Positions 20,860 to 32,490 of a stretch of DNA of 64,000 bases are shown here, in pieces; within the stretch, counting starts at the first letter, position 1; each line of letters begins with the position of its first letter. The position numbers were made by a program, and so were the translations under genes. This DNA comes from Forficula auricularia. Lineage: Eukaryota > Arthropoda > Insecta > Dermaptera > Forficulidae. Below the pieces are notes generated by a model that had not been told where the DNA came from, did no database searches, and saw nothing but the letters and a program-made list of their open reading frames with translations. The DNA is taken from contig JALMQS010000153.1 in NCBI GenBank assembly GCA_024734495.1, positions 6,039,294 to 6,103,293 on the forward strand, given 5' to 3'.

Positions 20860-20990
20860 TGACCTTAACCATCAGTCTTTTTAAGTGAATCAATTGTAAT
20901 AGAGTGATGAAGAGGGCAAAGCTCTCGAAACTATAGTCTCGTTATAAATAAATTAAAAATTTATAATTCCAGCAGAAGTCACACTCTTTT
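20860..20990 (+). mobile_element. Single-arm relic of a hammerhead-type element
   Basis: AGTGATGA, a helix II of GAG/CTC around GGCAAAG, then GAAACTATAGTC at 20927-20938 matches the motif at 47961-47995 closely. CTGATGA is mutated to GTGATGA here, and no inverted second arm is found. Confidence 0.45.
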
Positions 20991-21713
20991 ATTGTCTCCT
21001 TCAACCTAATTTGAGTTTCAAATTTCATTAATTTACGTTTCACCATTTTTAAGATAGGTTTATTTCTTTAGTATATAATAAATATGGATTTCTTTTCTTT
21101 TTCGAATTTTCACATTTTCGATTTTCATCCTTATGTTTGTTTTCAAGAATGTAAAATTTCAACTTTCACGCTTGCCCAAAATAAGTGGTATTTAATTGCC
21201 GGACACAGAAATCAGTGAGAGTAGATCCAATAATTCCAATTAAAATTAAATGCTTAATCCGATTGCTATCATTTAGCGACAGCCTTTGGCCATGCTATAG
21301 TGTCATTCTACTTAGCGACTAATAACTAATATTAATTAACTGGTTAACCAGATCGCTAAAAGTTTTTCCAAAGCTAACAAAATATCAAAATTGAATTAAC
21401 GTACTTAGCTTAAAATTATCAACAGCCTATGGTTTAAACTCTGTTGACAATTTAATACATAATAGCGACATATATGAAAACATGTCTTTCATAATCTTCA
21501 CTAAAATCTATTTATCTTGTTCAAACTATCTTGACTATTCATAAATATTAATTTTCAAAAATTTAGATTCATATTTACAAATTTTATATAATGCTAGTAA
21601 ATTAGCTTATTTCTTTAAAAAATTTCTATAGAATACACATAATTATTTATTTATTTCTCAATAAACTCGTCCCTTATTTAACTCTTTATATTTATTAAAA
21701 AAATATTTGTATA
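20991..21713. other. AT-rich stretch, nothing identified
   Basis: No open frame of protein-like composition, no terminal repeats and no RNA signature were seen. Confidence 0.5.
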
Positions 21714-22126
21714 TGTTGCAGTAAAAACCCGTTTTTAGTAAGAACGCGTTCTTTCTAGTTAAAACGCGTTTCGCTGAATACCTTTATGGCAACTAGAGTT
21801 TACTGATGTTGGTTGAGTTTGGTTCAAAGGTCAAATCTTAATTTTTGACCTTCCGCCTGATTTCGTGTATTTATTTTTAAAATTTTTAAAAGAAAATGCT
21901 AAAAATTAGAAGAAAAGTTGTAGAGGATGTAATTTTTGACATTTTTGTTTAAACAATTTTGAAAATAAACACACGAAATGAGGCGGAAGGTCAAAATTTA
22001 AGATTTGACCTTTGAACCAAACTCAACAAACATCAGTAGACTCTAGTTGCCATAAAGGTATTCAGCGAAACGCGTTTTAACTAGTAAGAACGCGTTCTTA
22101 TTAAAAAACGGGTTTTTACTGCAACA
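21714..22126. mobile_element. TA-flanked foldback MITE, family F copy 1
   Basis: The ends TGTTGCAGTAAAAACCCG and CGGGTTTTTACTGCAACA are flanked by TA. The arms of about 190 bp are inverted copies (AACGCGTTTCGCTGAATACC, TTGCCATAAAGG and so on). A second copy lies at 58472-58831. TA flanks suggest a Tc1/mariner origin, but the size of the palindrome makes this tentative. Confidence 0.75.
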
Positions 22127-23229
22127 TATATACAAATTTACAATTATTATAAAAATTACTCGCCTGCCGGGAGAGCCTAGTATTGAATTCATTAAAAAAT
22201 CTTCACATTTTTTTGCTCATTGTATTGAAAATTGTCTGAAACGTGGAGAAAAATCATTTTCATCCATGATTGTTTTTCTTTTGGATTCAGATACTCACTT
22301 AAAAACAAAAAGTCGTATAAAGTTACTTCTTTTGCTAAAATTTTCATATTTCTAATGCAGAGAACTGATTAGATTTTGGATTTACTAACTCCAGATCTTC
22401 CAGTTTTTTTTTTTTTTTTTTTTGGCTTTTCGGCCTTTCTAGCCATTAAGCCTAATTACGATACTAGTTATATTTTTTTGAAAATTTGTCTCTACCCCCC
22501 GGGGGTCAGATTATCTTCCAGTTAAAAAATACAAAATAATTCAAACAATATAAAATTTTGTAAGAATTTAATCCGTTTCTATAATGAAAAATAATAAACA
22601 ATCGAACAGGTGTATTTTGTATTATTCACCAAAACTGCAAACAGCGTACCGAGTCTTGAAAAAGTTGCACTTTTTCCTTCAAATTATGTTTCTGTTCTTG
22701 TTCGTTTTAACTCAGCCGTGTTTTCAATTCTGTTCTCTTCAGCCAGTCCTAACGTCTTTTCTTTATAATTGTTTGTCCCTTCATTCTAAGCCCCCCATCC
22801 CCCATTTTGACCCTCTATTTTGAAATTGCCTACCCTTGTTCCTTCTCCATTCATTGTCTCCTTGTTTTCTTCTTTGAAATTTTTTTCTTTTATGTCGTTG
22901 CCTGCAAGACATACCTCGATCGTCAATCTCTTTTATTTCTTGGTATTATGGCCAATATTATCATATTTTGTCCAGTCACGCTGTTCAATTTCTGTCTATC
23001 TGACAAATAATTAATTACTTGAAAACTTCCTGAGTTTTTTAAAGTCATCAATAAAATTATATAAATATTTTCTCAGCTATCCAATCCCTAATCTCAACTA
23101 ATTATTACATTGTTTCGAGATCCGGATTAAATTCCTGTAATTCCAAGATTAATATAGAAATCGCGAATCTACATTCACTAAACCATCAAATTTTTTTGGC
23201 AAATTCATTCATTTTACAGAGACTATTAA
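22127..23229. other. Mixed stretch: possible Helitron end and pyrimidine-rich tract
   Basis: CGCCTGCCGGGAGAGCCTAG before T (about 22163-22182) resembles a Helitron 3' end without a clear 5' end. A pyrimidine-rich tract at 22580-23010 gives open frames on the + strand that look like composition artefacts. 22615-22680 is an inverted diverged copy of 25745-25800. Confidence 0.35.
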
Positions 23230-23826
23230 GGGAGTTCGAGACTGCTTATCTATCTGGTTGATCTTCGAAAAAATCTTTTCTATTTCTGCAGAGTGGCAAT
23301 ACCTGCATACTAAATTTTTTAATAAAAAAATTGTTAATAATGAGGTTAATTTCGAATAAAAATCTTTGTTTTGATAATATTAATAAAAAGAATATTGAGA
23401 GAAATTTTTTCTCATTATAAAAACATTTATTTAACACGAAAACGATTTCAAGAAATAGAGTTGGAATTCTACACTAGTGCTTTTGTTATATTCTGTTGGC
23501 TGCAAATAACTTTTTATTTTTTTACATTTATGAAAAACTAATTAACTAGACTGTCAAATCTATTGAAAAATGTATCATTCGATTCATAAAAGTTGAATTA
23601 TTGATCTATATAAATTTCTTGAAAATGGTATAATTTGTATAGAAGTTATAGCCCTTTTACCAGCTCGCTCCATTTACTTCCATGTTAAAAGGACAATTTT
23701 CAATAATTTATTTCTCGGTAATGGGACAGACCATCAACTTCGGGAATAAATATTTAATTCATCAATGATTCGATGGTAAAAATTTGAGAATTTTCTTATA
23801 AAAATGATAAACAGTCACGAACATCC
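23230..23826. mobile_element. TTAA-flanked MITE, family B copy 2
   Basis: It starts GGGAGTTCGAGACTGC and ends GCAGTC-related text (AACAGTCACGAACATCC), flanked by TTAA on both sides (23226-23229, 23827-23830). It aligns with 1847-2448 throughout. Confidence 0.8.
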
Positions 23827-23830
23827 TTAA

Positions 23831-25895
23831 GGAATATTTGCAGTCTTTGTCACTTTTTAAAATTGCTACATTTAACACTAATTTTCTTATTGAAAGGCTA
23901 ATTTATTTCACTTTCAATAAATAATAAAGAGTTAATAAAATTTCATATAGGAATATTCATTTCTATGCCCACCTCGATCCCGAAATTCCACTAACCAAAT
24001 TATCGCCCTATTTAGGTTTTCATCCATATCTTGCCCTTATAAAATTCAGTTTTGGTTGCGAATGGCAATTCTTTTTCAATATATATCGGGACTATTTTCA
24101 AAACCTTTGGTTTCGCCTTGGAAATTAAATCATTATCAGAACAAAAAACCAGCTCTATTCTGTATCTTCTTTAGCCATCAAGTTTAATCCTAACAAGCTT
24201 AAAATAAGCTTGTTTGTTTGGATCTAATTCGCTAGCTGAAAAGATACAGAATAGACGCGAAGACGTGATTATTCGTTACAGTTAAAATAATGTATTTGAA
24301 ATAATTTCATTAAAAAATGACTTATATTAAAGTAGAATTTATCATATAATTTTTACCAATCATTTATTATTATTATTAAACTTTTATGTCAAATTGTATA
24401 GGTATAGGTATATATTGATCTTACAATTATCTAATGAACATTCTTCAAGGACAATTTTAAATTATTAGCTTCCTTTTATTAAGATATGCATAAGAGTAAA
24501 AAATCAAATCCTCTGAAAAGCATATTTTAAAATCTGTTTTGTTTAAAACCTTTCTTGAAATTAAAATATTAGAAAATCGTTTTTTTTTTAATGGGACATT
24601 TTATTACCATTAGGTACTTAGAATAAATAGAAACGACAGCTTCTATCAGTAGTAATTAAAATCCTGTTATGACAAAAATTCGTAGTTATGATTTTTACAC
24701 ATCTTTACTTTTCAGAGTTCGCTGAGTCCTTAAAATACCAATTTTTTTCATTTTTTCATTTTTTTAAACAATTGTAAAATTAATCAAACCTGAGTCTTAA
24801 TTCTGAAATTTATGCATAAATATTCATCGAAAAATTAGTTTTAAAAAAAAAAAATCAAATTTCTCATTAACCTTCTTTCAAATTCTAATCTAAAAGTGTT
24901 TTTAATGTATTTAAAAGTTATAAAACCTATCTAAAATACAATACAATCAGAAGATATAATATTATAATCATAGATATCCCTGTGAATTTAAACAAAATAT
25001 AATCTTAATTATACATCCTCATTATTAAATTTTAAATATGTTTGAATATACAACAAATAATTTCGTTTTTTATATATACAGAACTTTATTTAAGTAAGTT
25101 AGGTACTTATTTATTTTTTCTAAATTTCTCAAAAAGGAATCTAAATATTTTCAAATAAACTGACGTGGCGATCTTTTTCTATGAAAAATCTGTTAAGACT
25201 TTGGTGATCATGTTGAAAATAAAAATTTTTCCATAGTATTGGAAACTGGTTAAAATTTTCTAGTTTTCAAGTGATAATAGAATATAGTTTGAGTCAACTC
25301 AGACAAGATTGACACTTGAAAACGGCTTGACCTACTGAATTATCTCCATTCATATTAGAAAAATTAATCTCAAATATATAGAAAGGGAGAGCCTTCGATA
25401 CTTTAGTTTCAGCTAAATCAAATAATAATTATTTATAACAAGATGAGGGAAGGCACATGTTTGATTTATTTTTATAACTATTTTCTCGATTTCTCGAGCT
25501 GTCTTTGTTATTGTACTTAAGAGAGTCAATCAATCAATGACATTTCATATCACAAGCCATGAGTTGAAAGTTTTTTTTCCTTCAATTCTTGGCATTCCTA
25601 CACGTAATCCGCCTTTTCCTTTTCCAATTTTATCTGTCAATTTTTCCTCTGTCCTCTCGAATGCGAGTCAATCGTGCCCATCATATCATATTTTGCTCCT
25701 ACATTCCTTTATTGAACATTGATAAATATTGTGAACTTTACTTAAAATTTGAGGGAAAAAGTTAAACTTTTCCAAACTCCCGGTACGCTCTGTGCATATT
25801 TTTGTTGATGTCACAGCTTATTAATACAAACGGTTGCGCAAAATTTAGCTCATATTAGCCGTACCTCATATAACGATTCAACTTTTGCTGATTTT
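23831..25895. other. AT-rich stretch, nothing firm
   Basis: Two kilobases without a recognisable gene or element terminus. A short inverted motif (GATACAGAATAGA near 24243, its inverse near 24155) brackets about 90 bp. Open frames here lack protein-like composition. Confidence 0.45.
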
Positions 25896-26195
25896 CTGCA
25901 TTTTTAAACAGGCATTTCCAAAAAAGTCTAAAATCTAATTAGTTCTTTGTTTTGGAAATCGAAAAACATTTTGGTTCTGGTACGATTTCTTTAAGCCCCT
26001 CCGTTCTTGATTTGATCAGTAACCCAAACCTCAAAATTACCCTTTCTGCATTTTTAAACAGGCATTTCCAAAAAAGTCTCAAATCTAATTAGTTCTTTGT
26101 TTTGGAAATCGAAAAGCATTTTGGTCCTGGTACGATTTCTTTAAGCCCCTCCGTTCTTGATTTGATCAGTAACCTAAACCTAAAGTGGGAGATAA
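25896..26195 (+). repeat. 150-bp tandem duplication
   Basis: CTGCATTTTTAAACAGGCAT starts at 25896 and again at 26046, and the two copies agree almost throughout, to TTTGATCAGTAACC. It is a recent local duplication in non-coding DNA, interrupted downstream by a LINE tail. Confidence 0.85.
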
Positions 26196-26299
26196 ATTTA
26201 ACCTAATTTATCGCGCGGAGAATTTACCACTGCTCGAAGCCCCTAAAAACTTAGTAAATTGGACTATATCTAACTTTCTGAGATTTGGCTCGTGATCCC

Positions 26300-26420
26300 G
26301 GCTTCTTTTCCTTCTACTCTGTTCTTTTCACGATGGAGGGGCCAGCCCATACAGGCCTTTAGGGGATGGACCTTCTGGTGTATCTCCTTCTCACATCAAT
26401 ATCATTAAAAAAAAAAAAAC
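26300..26420 (+). mobile_element. LINE 3' UTR fragment
   Basis: CACGATGGAGGGGCCAGCCC, GGCCTTTAGGGGATGGACC, GTGTATCTCCTTCTCA and an A-run are the 3' end of the LINE family seen at 7912. Only the 3' UTR and perhaps about 100 bp upstream are present. Confidence 0.75.
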
Positions 26421-26574
26421 CCTCAAAATTACCCTGTGTACGATCGGCAGGCTTCGCTTGCTTTTCGGTCTGCATTTTATTGAAATCTCTCCGAAATTAT
26501 TAATGTGTTCCGATTTTTGTTTGGAGATGTCTAAAACCATGGGTAAAAATCATATTCGAACATAATCTGCCTGA

Positions 26575-26767
26575 GGCTTGATTGTATGTCGCAAAGTAAA
26601 TGCTTTTACACTACCCAAGGTAGATGGTAAATGGAGCCACTGGGATGGCCAATCAGATGACATCCACTGAATGTGCCTGTCATCTGATTGGCCATCCCAG
26701 TGCCTCAATTTCCCATCTACCTTGGGTAGTGGTAAAAAGCATTTACTTTGCGACATACAACCGGGCC
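26575..26767. mobile_element. Harbinger-like palindromic MITE, copy 3
   Basis: The arms (TTGTATGTCGCAAAGTAAAT and its inverse; CTACCCAAGGTAGATGG inside) share the TGTATGTCG end and the CATCTGATTGGCCATCCCA centre with 19063. The flanks are TGA on both sides, a variant of the usual TTA/TAA. It is a sub-family with different middle arms. Confidence 0.7.
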
Positions 26768-27242
26768 TGAGTGTCTCTAGATTCCAATAACTCAAGCACA
26801 GGGAAAGTTCCTTCTGGTGCCAAAATATTTGTTTTAAAAATGAAGAACTGATTAGATTTGCTATCTAGCTTCAGAACTTGTTCAAAAATGAAAAATCATA
26901 CGTGAAGCTAGTTTATGAGCTGAAAATTGTCAAATAACTAATATTTTTATGAAATGTAGAGTTTTGAAAATTCTTGATTTGTCCTCCAATATCTAATTAT
27001 GTTTTAAAGTACTCTTTAATCGTTGATATAAGTGTACGATTTAAAAATAAACACTTCTTTTTATTACATAGTTGATCTCTTTGTTATAGATTACCCTCCC
27101 CAAAAAATTATTATCTAATCTTTTCAATGATTATTATTATTGTTCTTGAACATATCTTGTCAAAGCTTTGTAGTCCATTGTATGAGAAAATCTTTTCATC
27201 TCCTATTTTTCTTTATTTACTACTTGTAGTGTTACTTACTTA

Positions 27243-27443
27243 GGACCAGTTGTATGACCAATCAGCAGGTTGGTAAAGCCTTTGTAAAAGTTGACAAATT
27301 CACCTTGTGCCCGGCGGGATGACCAATCAGATGAAAGTGTGTCGTCATCTGATTGGCCATCCATCCGGGGACAATGTGAATTCTAAGGTTTTACGCTTTG
27401 TCAACTTTTACAAAGACTTTACCAACCAACATACAACTGGCCC
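27243..27443. mobile_element. Harbinger-like palindromic MITE, copy 4
   Basis: It starts GGACCAGTTGTATG and ends CATACAACTGGCCC, with TTA on both sides (27240-27242, 27444-27446). The interior shares GGTAAAGCCTTTGTAAAAGT and CATCTGATTGGCCATCC with copy 2. Confidence 0.8.
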
Positions 27444-27446
27444 TTA

Positions 27447-29284
27447 AATGTGTGTATATTTTGAAAAATATTCATTACTAGAACCTTCATTTACTTACTG
27501 GGTTTATTCCATTCTAAATAGCGCCCGAATTTTCGTGAAATTAATCATTCAAAAATTATTTTAAAGCTGCATGTAACTTTGGCTAATCCATTTCCAAAAA
27601 AAAGAAACTTCGCAAAAAAGTGTGGCTTAGAATAGAAAAAGGCCGGTAATAAATACAGAAATTTATTTAGAGTATAACGTTTCTATATCATTTTTTTTAA
27701 TCGTTTTTATTAAGTGAATCATTAAAAAGCTATTAAGTGAACATTTATTAAGACAAAAGGAATGTTTATCTAGATCTTTTGCATATGAGATTAACAATTT
27801 TAAAGTTGCTAGAACTTTTTTTACATTCTTGGATTCTCTCTCTCCTGCTTATCTGGGTAGAACCATGTAATCGAATTTTGACCTACTTCTATCGAGTCTT
27901 ATTTTTTTGGAATTTTACACACAGATTATGCGATAATACTACAACACCAATTTCATCAATTAATAAAAAAACTTTCTGTTTCCCACTTAATCAACTTGGA
28001 GTACAAATTTCAAAATTTAAAATAATTTTTTTTTTATTTTAATAATAACTAAAAAGTAGAAAAATCAATTTTTTGGAACTCAGAAAAAATTATTAGTAAA
28101 TTTTTAGTGTGATTTGAAATAAAAACGTGTTTTTAAAAATATTTTTTCTTTAATGCGAGAATGAGTTAAGTTAGAAAGTTAAATTACTAATTAAAGAAAA
28201 AGGATATGGACATATCCGGTAATATTTATTATGATGAGAGAAATTACATTATTATTGAAAAGTTATTAATATATTTTGTTTAAATCAATTAAACTATAAA
28301 AATGAAACCTTCATTTGGTTTTTGAATTATTTTTTTCGGATTGGACCACCCATGGTGAAATTAATCAAAATTGTTAAAATTGTCTAACTTATAATTATTA
28401 TTAATAATATAATTGAGTGCGTGAGAGCCACCAGGCCATTAACGCCTCTAAATAAATAACTAGTTAAATAATAAAATATCTGAAAACCTTGGAAAGTGTG
28501 AAAACATATATTTGAATAGAGCTATATATCTGATAATAAGTTAATGGTATATTTATTTTTAAGATATATGAGCATATAGTAAATTTGTCATACTTTTTGG
28601 TTTCGAAACAAGTATTATTATATCTGTACTGATATTGTCAAATTTATACAGTTTTGATAAATCGCATATTGAAAGAAAAAGAGAAAACTTTTTCAAGAAT
28701 CGGTATGTTTTCTGCAAATTTTACTGAAATTTTTTTTATCAGAGTACGGTTTGAGCTAAAAAATGATAACTTGCTACGAATATAAGTGCCAAATTTTAGT
28801 ATCCCATTAGTTATTAGGTCATTCATTACCTACAACAGTACGATGGCTGCTTAGGATAAATAGAACTATTTTTTTAAAGATTCTTCCAAAACTTGAGTAA
28901 TTATGGAATTCGTAACTTGTAACTCGTCATACAAATTAAATAAATTTAATAATATGATACATTTTTTATTTATTTATTTATATTCATTCAATAAACAGTT
29001 CCGGTCGTGGTTGGGCATCTTCGGTAGTAAATGTTGTTTTAATATTTAGTTTTTGGAGATTGTCAACTTCAATATTTTAATGTTAATTTATTGTTTTACG
29101 CTCATACAAAGACATTCATTCATCTGAATATCTTTGTTTGAGTGTAATCATCATTGAGTATAATATAGTCCCAAGACTGATTTGATGCAACCACCCGTCT
29201 CTACTCAACTCTTATCCGATGCTCAACCCGTGTAAAATCTATGAATAACTTTTAAGGAGTTAGGTATTGGTTCTAGGTGAAACA
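27447..29284. other. AT-rich stretch, nothing identified
   Basis: No protein-like frame, RNA or mobile-element termini were seen in about 1.8 kb of very AT-rich DNA. Confidence 0.45.
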
Positions 29285-29384
29285 TTTTAATATAATAATA
29301 AAACTTGAACAAGATGCGAGGTAGGTTCAGAAAACCTCTGAACCCTACCTCGCATCTTGCTCAAGTTTTATTATTATATTAAAA
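29285..29384. repeat. Near-perfect 100-bp hairpin
   Basis: The two arms of about 45 bp (TTTTAATATAATAATAAAAC, GATGCGAGGTAGG and their inverse) are separated by a 6-8-nt loop, with about two mismatches. It lies directly beside a LINE fragment. It is either a minimal palindromic element or a hairpin RNA source; nothing else supports a miRNA. Confidence 0.8.
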
Positions 29385-29399
29385 TCTATGAAAACACAT

Positions 29400-29866
29400 C
29401 AAGAATGCAATTCAGAAGCGAGCAATTAAACTAATAGGAGACCCGGCTCTAACCAACTCACTCGACTCCCTGACTCATCGAAGAACCGTTTCTGCCCTTT
29501 CCTGTACTACAGATACTATCACGGTGTCTGTTCAGTCGAGCTGAAATCAATTATCCCCCCTAATGCCCTCTTTGCGAGAAACACGCGGTTTTCAAACGCT
29601 CAGCACCCCTTCGCTGTCAAATTGGTTAAAAGTCGAACAAGCGCTTTCGCCAACTCTTTTGTCCCTATGACCTCCAGAGACTGGAACTCGCTCCCTGCCA
29701 CCATCTTACCTTCAGCTATTTAAGACCCGTATCCACAGATACCTTCGACCCCCGCCCAACTCATAAAATTCTTTCTTCTTTTCACGATGGAGGGGCCAAC
29801 CCAGGCCTTTAGGGGTTGCACCTTTTTGGTGTAACTCCTTCTCTCATCATTTTCATAAAAAAATAA
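29400..29866 (+). mobile_element. LINE 3'-truncated copy
   Basis: It begins in ATGCAATTCAGAAGCGAGCA and runs through GGAGACCCGGCTCTAAC and ACCTCCAGAGACTGGAACTC to the shared 3' UTR and an A-rich end. It aligns with 7912-8490 with small deletions, and the reading frame is broken. Confidence 0.8.
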
Positions 29867-29989
29867 TGAGATGTTAAAATTGACAATTTCCAAAAACCCA
29901 AACTATTTACTTTTGATCAACCAATGGTGACTAGGACGGTTTAGTGAATGAATATACCATAAATAAATAATTAATTTATAAAATTAAGA

Positions 29990-30500
29990 AGTGAATTTAA
30001 TTTTATTTAGGAACGAATCAAAGATTTTAGTAGAAATATTTTTACATTGCATATCAGAGGGCTTCGACCCTCAGGAATCGAACCCAAGCGCTAACTAGCT
30101 TGCCGGGCCGTTAGCCAAACCCTTAAAACGAATTTCTCTCCGATATGCAACATATACAAGAAATAAAACAACAGATTTTTCACTCCTTTCGAAAGCAAAA
30201 ATCGAGCTGAACTGAAAAAGTTTTCAGTGTGGGGTCCTTTTTAAATAATTAATGTAAAAATTTTTTGTTTCTTTTTTTGAAGAAAGATGGAATTTTTTCA
30301 AAAATCAACCCAGGTTAGGTAAATAACTATTATAAAATTACAAAGTGAATTTAATTTTATTTAGGAACGAATCAAAGATTTTAGTAAAAATATTTTTACA
30401 GGTATATCAGAGGGCTTCGTCTCCTCGGGAATCGAACCCAAGCGCTGGGTTGATTTTTGAAAAAATTCCATCTCTCTTCAAAAAAAGAAACCCAACAAAG
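29990..30500 (-). mobile_element. tRNA-like SINE pieces in duplicated block
   Basis: TTTAGGAACGAATCAAAGAT to GAATCGAACCCAAGCGCT occurs at about 30008-30091 and again at about 30361-30443. The minus strand carries a B-box-like GGGTTCGATTCC and an upstream A-box-like TTGGCTAACGG (30100-30115). CATCTTTCTTCAAAAA-type arms near 30276 and 30470 are inverted copies. It is probably a tRNA-derived SINE with a later duplication. Confidence 0.45.
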
Positions 30501-31126
30501 ATACTTAAGGTAGTTGTTCCGCCAAATGCGATTTCGTAGGATTTTTCTGAAATTTAGATATATTATTATTGAAATACTTGTGCATCGATTGGTGGCAAAA
30601 CGAAATTGATGAACAATACAGTTCCGGAGATATTTAATTTCAAAAATCGATTTTTTCGGGCTCTTTAGCATTGCACTATACGGGATATCGGAAAATTTAC
30701 ATACATATTTAATTATAATTAAGAAACCCTTCGTACAATTTTTATAAAAAACTAAACCAACATTAAACAATAACCAATACATATTTTAAGACAAGTTCAT
30801 TCATAGTTACAACACAGTTTCTGAGATAATAAGGAATAAATAATGAAAAATGTATATAAAAAATTCTCACTAAAAACATTTTGGCAACAGCGCATTTATT
30901 AAACCAGCGAAAGAGGGAGTAGAAAGTAGAAAGCGCGCGTGCGCTAGATTTTTTCAAAATTATAATTTTCATAAGATGTAACGTAGGCGTTGATTACATT
31001 TGTTAAAAAATAACAAAACGATATTTATAGAAATTTTTGAAAATATTATTATTTTTATTATTATTAGTTCACTCTTTAAAGTATATAAGTTTAATTTTTT
31101 TTCTGGATAAGGGTATGGCTAATCAT

Positions 31127-31621
31127 TTTTTACTTTACCATACAGGGTGTATGGTCAAGTATTGTGATCGTGCATGAAAGAAGCGTTTTTTTCTTCTTTT
31201 TTTCGAAATAATAATTGTTTTCTCAAAATGTCTGCTAGTCTGTTAGTTAGTCTGTGCGTTACCAAATTTTTGTGGACGAGCTAGCTCAAAAACTAGTGTC
31301 AATATCGAAACCAAATTTCACACGTAGTTTTGGCCCATTGACATTAAGAGCTGGTTAGATTTTGGTGCATATCGACCCAAAATTAAGGGGGGGGGGGGTT
31401 AAAATTTAAAATTATAATCTTTTCAAACTAAAAAAAAAAACAAGAAAAATGAAATATACAATAAAATAAACCTATAATAATGAAAATATTTTTTTCTGGG
31501 GCCAAAATTAATGGTGGGGCGGGGGGCGAAATCTAGGCCATTTTAGCAAACTCAACCAAATTTTGTACACATAATCAGCGGACCCCTAGAAGTTTAAAAA
31601 TACAAAAAACTAACCACCCAA
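31127..31621 (+). mobile_element. Nested Helitron-related insertion
   Basis: It begins ACTTTACCATACAGGG, shared in style with 33138 and 42777, and ends in AACTCAACCAAATTTTGTAC, ATAATCAGCGGACC and CTAACCACCCAAAATG, the block seen in Helitrons at 11219 and 37436. It interrupts the transposase remnant on the minus strand. A poly(G) run lies at 31389-31400. Confidence 0.5.
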
Positions 31622-31854
31622 AATGTATGTTTCTTTCCAGTACTGACATGAGTTAATGTATAGCAATCTTGACATTTTATTGAAAAAATAGAATTCAAAC
31701 CTAATCGCCTTTCATCAACAATATTTTTTAATAAAATATCTTTCTGACAGTGACAACAGGTTAGGTTATTCGCCAACTCGCCCACTTCAATTATTCGGGT
31801 ACCTACATTAGCACTCTTAGTACACATTTTTTTTCGTTTTTTTCCCTCATTCAT
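31622..31854 (-). pseudogene. Mutator-like transposase, N-terminal remnant
   Basis: From ATG at 31854 the frame reads a lysine-rich leader and then RIIEVGELANNLTCCHCQ, IVDERRLGLNSIFSIKCQDC and THVSTGKKH. The spacing of the two Cys pairs (CxxC 29 residues or so before CxxC) and the RI(I/V)xxxxLxxxLxCxxC pattern match the start of the Mutator-like transposase domain found in many insect 'uncharacterized' proteins. The frame ends in sequence of the inserted element, so only about 75 residues survive and no catalytic residues are left. TTAA-flanked termini around it connect it to the element at 30509. Confidence 0.65.
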
Positions 31855-32159
31855 TACCGCATAACAGCTTTTAATCGTTTATTTAGAACTTTTGATTAAT
31901 AAATCGACCTTTAAAATGTATTTTATCATTCATTTTATCTGTCATTTTAATGTCATGTATAAAAATATTCAATCTCTTTCGATGTTGTCAAATTTCTCAA
32001 ACGAGCACGGGATTGGCTAGATTTGGTACAAAAACAGCAAAAAGTGTTGGCCTATGAACTATGAATCCTTATTGACTGTTCTATATACTTGAGCATTAAC
32101 TTTTTGCTGGTATTGTCGCGAAACAACTACCTTAAATCTTTACATTAATAAGATTGGAG

Positions 32160-32490
32160 TAATTTTTGGAGACGGACTGATAGGTGAATTAAGTGGATAT
32201 CGATGATGAGGCAGTCCAAAAAAAGAAGATAATTTACACTATCTTTTTATTCATAAAACCGACGTTTCGGAGGCTATTCCCTAATTAGTCATTTTTGGAG
32301 ACGGACTGATATGTGAATTAAGTGGATATCGATGAGCAGTCCAAAAAAGAAAGATAATTTACACTATCTTTTTATTCATAAAACCGACGTGAAGAAGGAG
32401 GGAATAGCCTCCGAAACGTCGGTTTTATGAATAAAAGATAGTGTAAATTATCTTCTTCTTTTTTTGGACTGCCTCATCGATATCCACTTT
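32160..32490. mobile_element. Hammerhead-type foldback element, rearranged
   Basis: It carries GGAGACGGACTGATAGGTGA, GGATATCGATGATGAGG and ACCGACGTTTCGGAGGC; a second partial copy from 32286; and then the inverse arm ending GATATCCACTT. The ribozyme-like core is broken in both orientations: CTGAAGA reads GTGAAGA near 32391. Confidence 0.6.

Larger units (their letters stand above)
30509..32131 (-). mobile_element. TTAA-flanked Kolobok/Mutator-like element (family D)
   Basis: The terminal repeats GGTAGTTGTTCCGCC and GGCGAAACAACTACC-type (about 15 bp, one or two mismatches) are flanked by TTAA on both sides (30505-30508, 32132-32135). The minus strand keeps the start of a Mutator-like transposase (31622-31854). 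Another element (31127-31621) has inserted and cut that gene. TTAA plus a GG start plus this protein fits Kolobok. It is the likely autonomous relative of MITE families A-C (inference). Confidence 0.7.
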
